Assembly (NCBI RefSeq): GCF_049965315.1
Contig: NZ_JBMFWL010000001.1
Coordinates: forward strand, 62,001 to 126,000
Length of the DNA stretch: 64,000 nucleotides
Source of the DNA: Acidithiobacillus_B sp049965315
GTDB lineage: Bacteria; Pseudomonadota; Gammaproteobacteria; Acidithiobacillales; Acidithiobacillaceae
Reading direction: 5' to 3'
Part shown: positions 63,859 through 64,000 of the stretch, one piece after another
Numbering within the stretch: the stretch's first letter is position 1
Layout of the letters: the number at the start of each line of letters is the position of its first letter
Translations under genes and position numbers: made by a program
Notes under the pieces: generated by a model
The model's database searches: none
What the model saw: only the letters and a program-made list of their open reading frames with translations
What the model was told of the DNA's origin: nothing

Positions 63859-64000
63859 GCCCGGCGGCCCCGCTGAGCAGACGCATATCGACCCCGATCA
63901 GGCGGGCGGCGGCCTGCCAGCGCTCCCCCGCCGCCAGATCGAAAATGACCACCGGGTCGGCCGGGCCATGTAGCCAGGCGTTGTCCTTGATCTCCACTTC
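63851..64000 (-). CDS. yqgE: YqgE (UPF0301) C-terminal part
   Basis: The last 49 codons and stop of a gene that begins beyond the right edge. The residues include DNAWLHGPADPVVIFDL and end in GVDMRLLSGAAGHA, the well conserved C-terminus of the YqgE/AlgH family. Function of the family is unclear; it precedes ruvX in many proteobacteria. Confidence 0.9.
   Translation of the reverse strand, partial: EVEIKDNAWLHGPADPVVIFDLAAGERWQAAARLIGVDMRLLSGAAGHA

Overview
The window is one dense stretch of proteobacterial chromosome, with almost entirely housekeeping content, high G+C and many 1-14 bp gene overlaps. The gene sets (miaB-phoH-ybeY-corC, lptD-surA-pdxA, kdsD-kdsC-lptCAB-rpoN-hpf-ptsN-hprK-rapZ, mlaFEDCB, ibaG-grxD-murA-hisGDCBHAFIE-tatABC, yqgE-ruvX-pyrR-pyrB-pyrC') are typical of the beta/gamma-proteobacterial boundary. 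They would fit an Acidithiobacillia-like chemolithotroph; that placement is an inference from layout and composition. I see no rRNA, tRNA, insertion sequence, prophage or CRISPR array.

Layout. 1-4.1 kb (minus): corC (cut by the left edge), ybeY, phoH, miaB, then two small envelope proteins (a lipoprotein and a PepSY protein). 4.3-8.3 kb: a phospholipid-methyltransferase-like gene, a CDF metal exporter, a patatin-like lipase and ubiC-ubiA. An AT-rich gap with two perfect DnaA boxes leads into priA (8.5-10.7 kb). 10.8-15.0 kb (minus): a phosphorelay of a hybrid CHASE3 histidine kinase, a lone receiver and a receiver-HD-GYP c-di-GMP phosphodiesterase; the kinase is split by an in-frame amber codon. 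15.1-24.4 kb: argS and a SPOR protein, then ybjN-like, rsmA, HNH, pdxA, an S4 protein, surA and lptD. 24.4-32.1 kb: amgK-murU (cell-wall recycling), two unknown small genes, kdsD-kdsC-lptC-lptA-lptB (LPS), rpoN, hpf. 32.1-37.0 kb: a regulatory PTS (ptsN, hprK, rapZ, a mannose-type EIIA, HPr, EI) with no sugar permease in view. 37.0-39.7 kb: a short AsmA-like gene, mutY and yggX.

39.8-43.7 kb is the most interesting part. It holds a GlrK-QseG-GlrR (QseE/G/F) sigma-54 signalling system. Immediately upstream of glrK lies what looks like a complete sigma-54 control region: three related sites of the TGTC-N10-GACA type, an exact IHF consensus match and a -24/-12 element. It drives a small secreted Lys/Glu/His-rich repeat protein resembling enterobacterial acid-shock protein Asr, closed by a perfect intrinsic terminator. 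In E. coli that same position (sigma-54 and GlrR controlled, directly upstream of glrK) is occupied by the sRNA gene glmY, whose partner RapZ is also encoded in this window, as is sigma-54 itself.

43.8-64 kb: a REP-like inverted repeat, speE and speD (with a long structured leader), mlaFEDCB lipid transport, a YadGH-type ABC exporter, ibaG-grxD-murA, the his operon, tatABC, and (minus) yqgE-ruvX-pyrR-pyrB-pyrC', where pyrC' has lost its metal-binding His-x-His motif.
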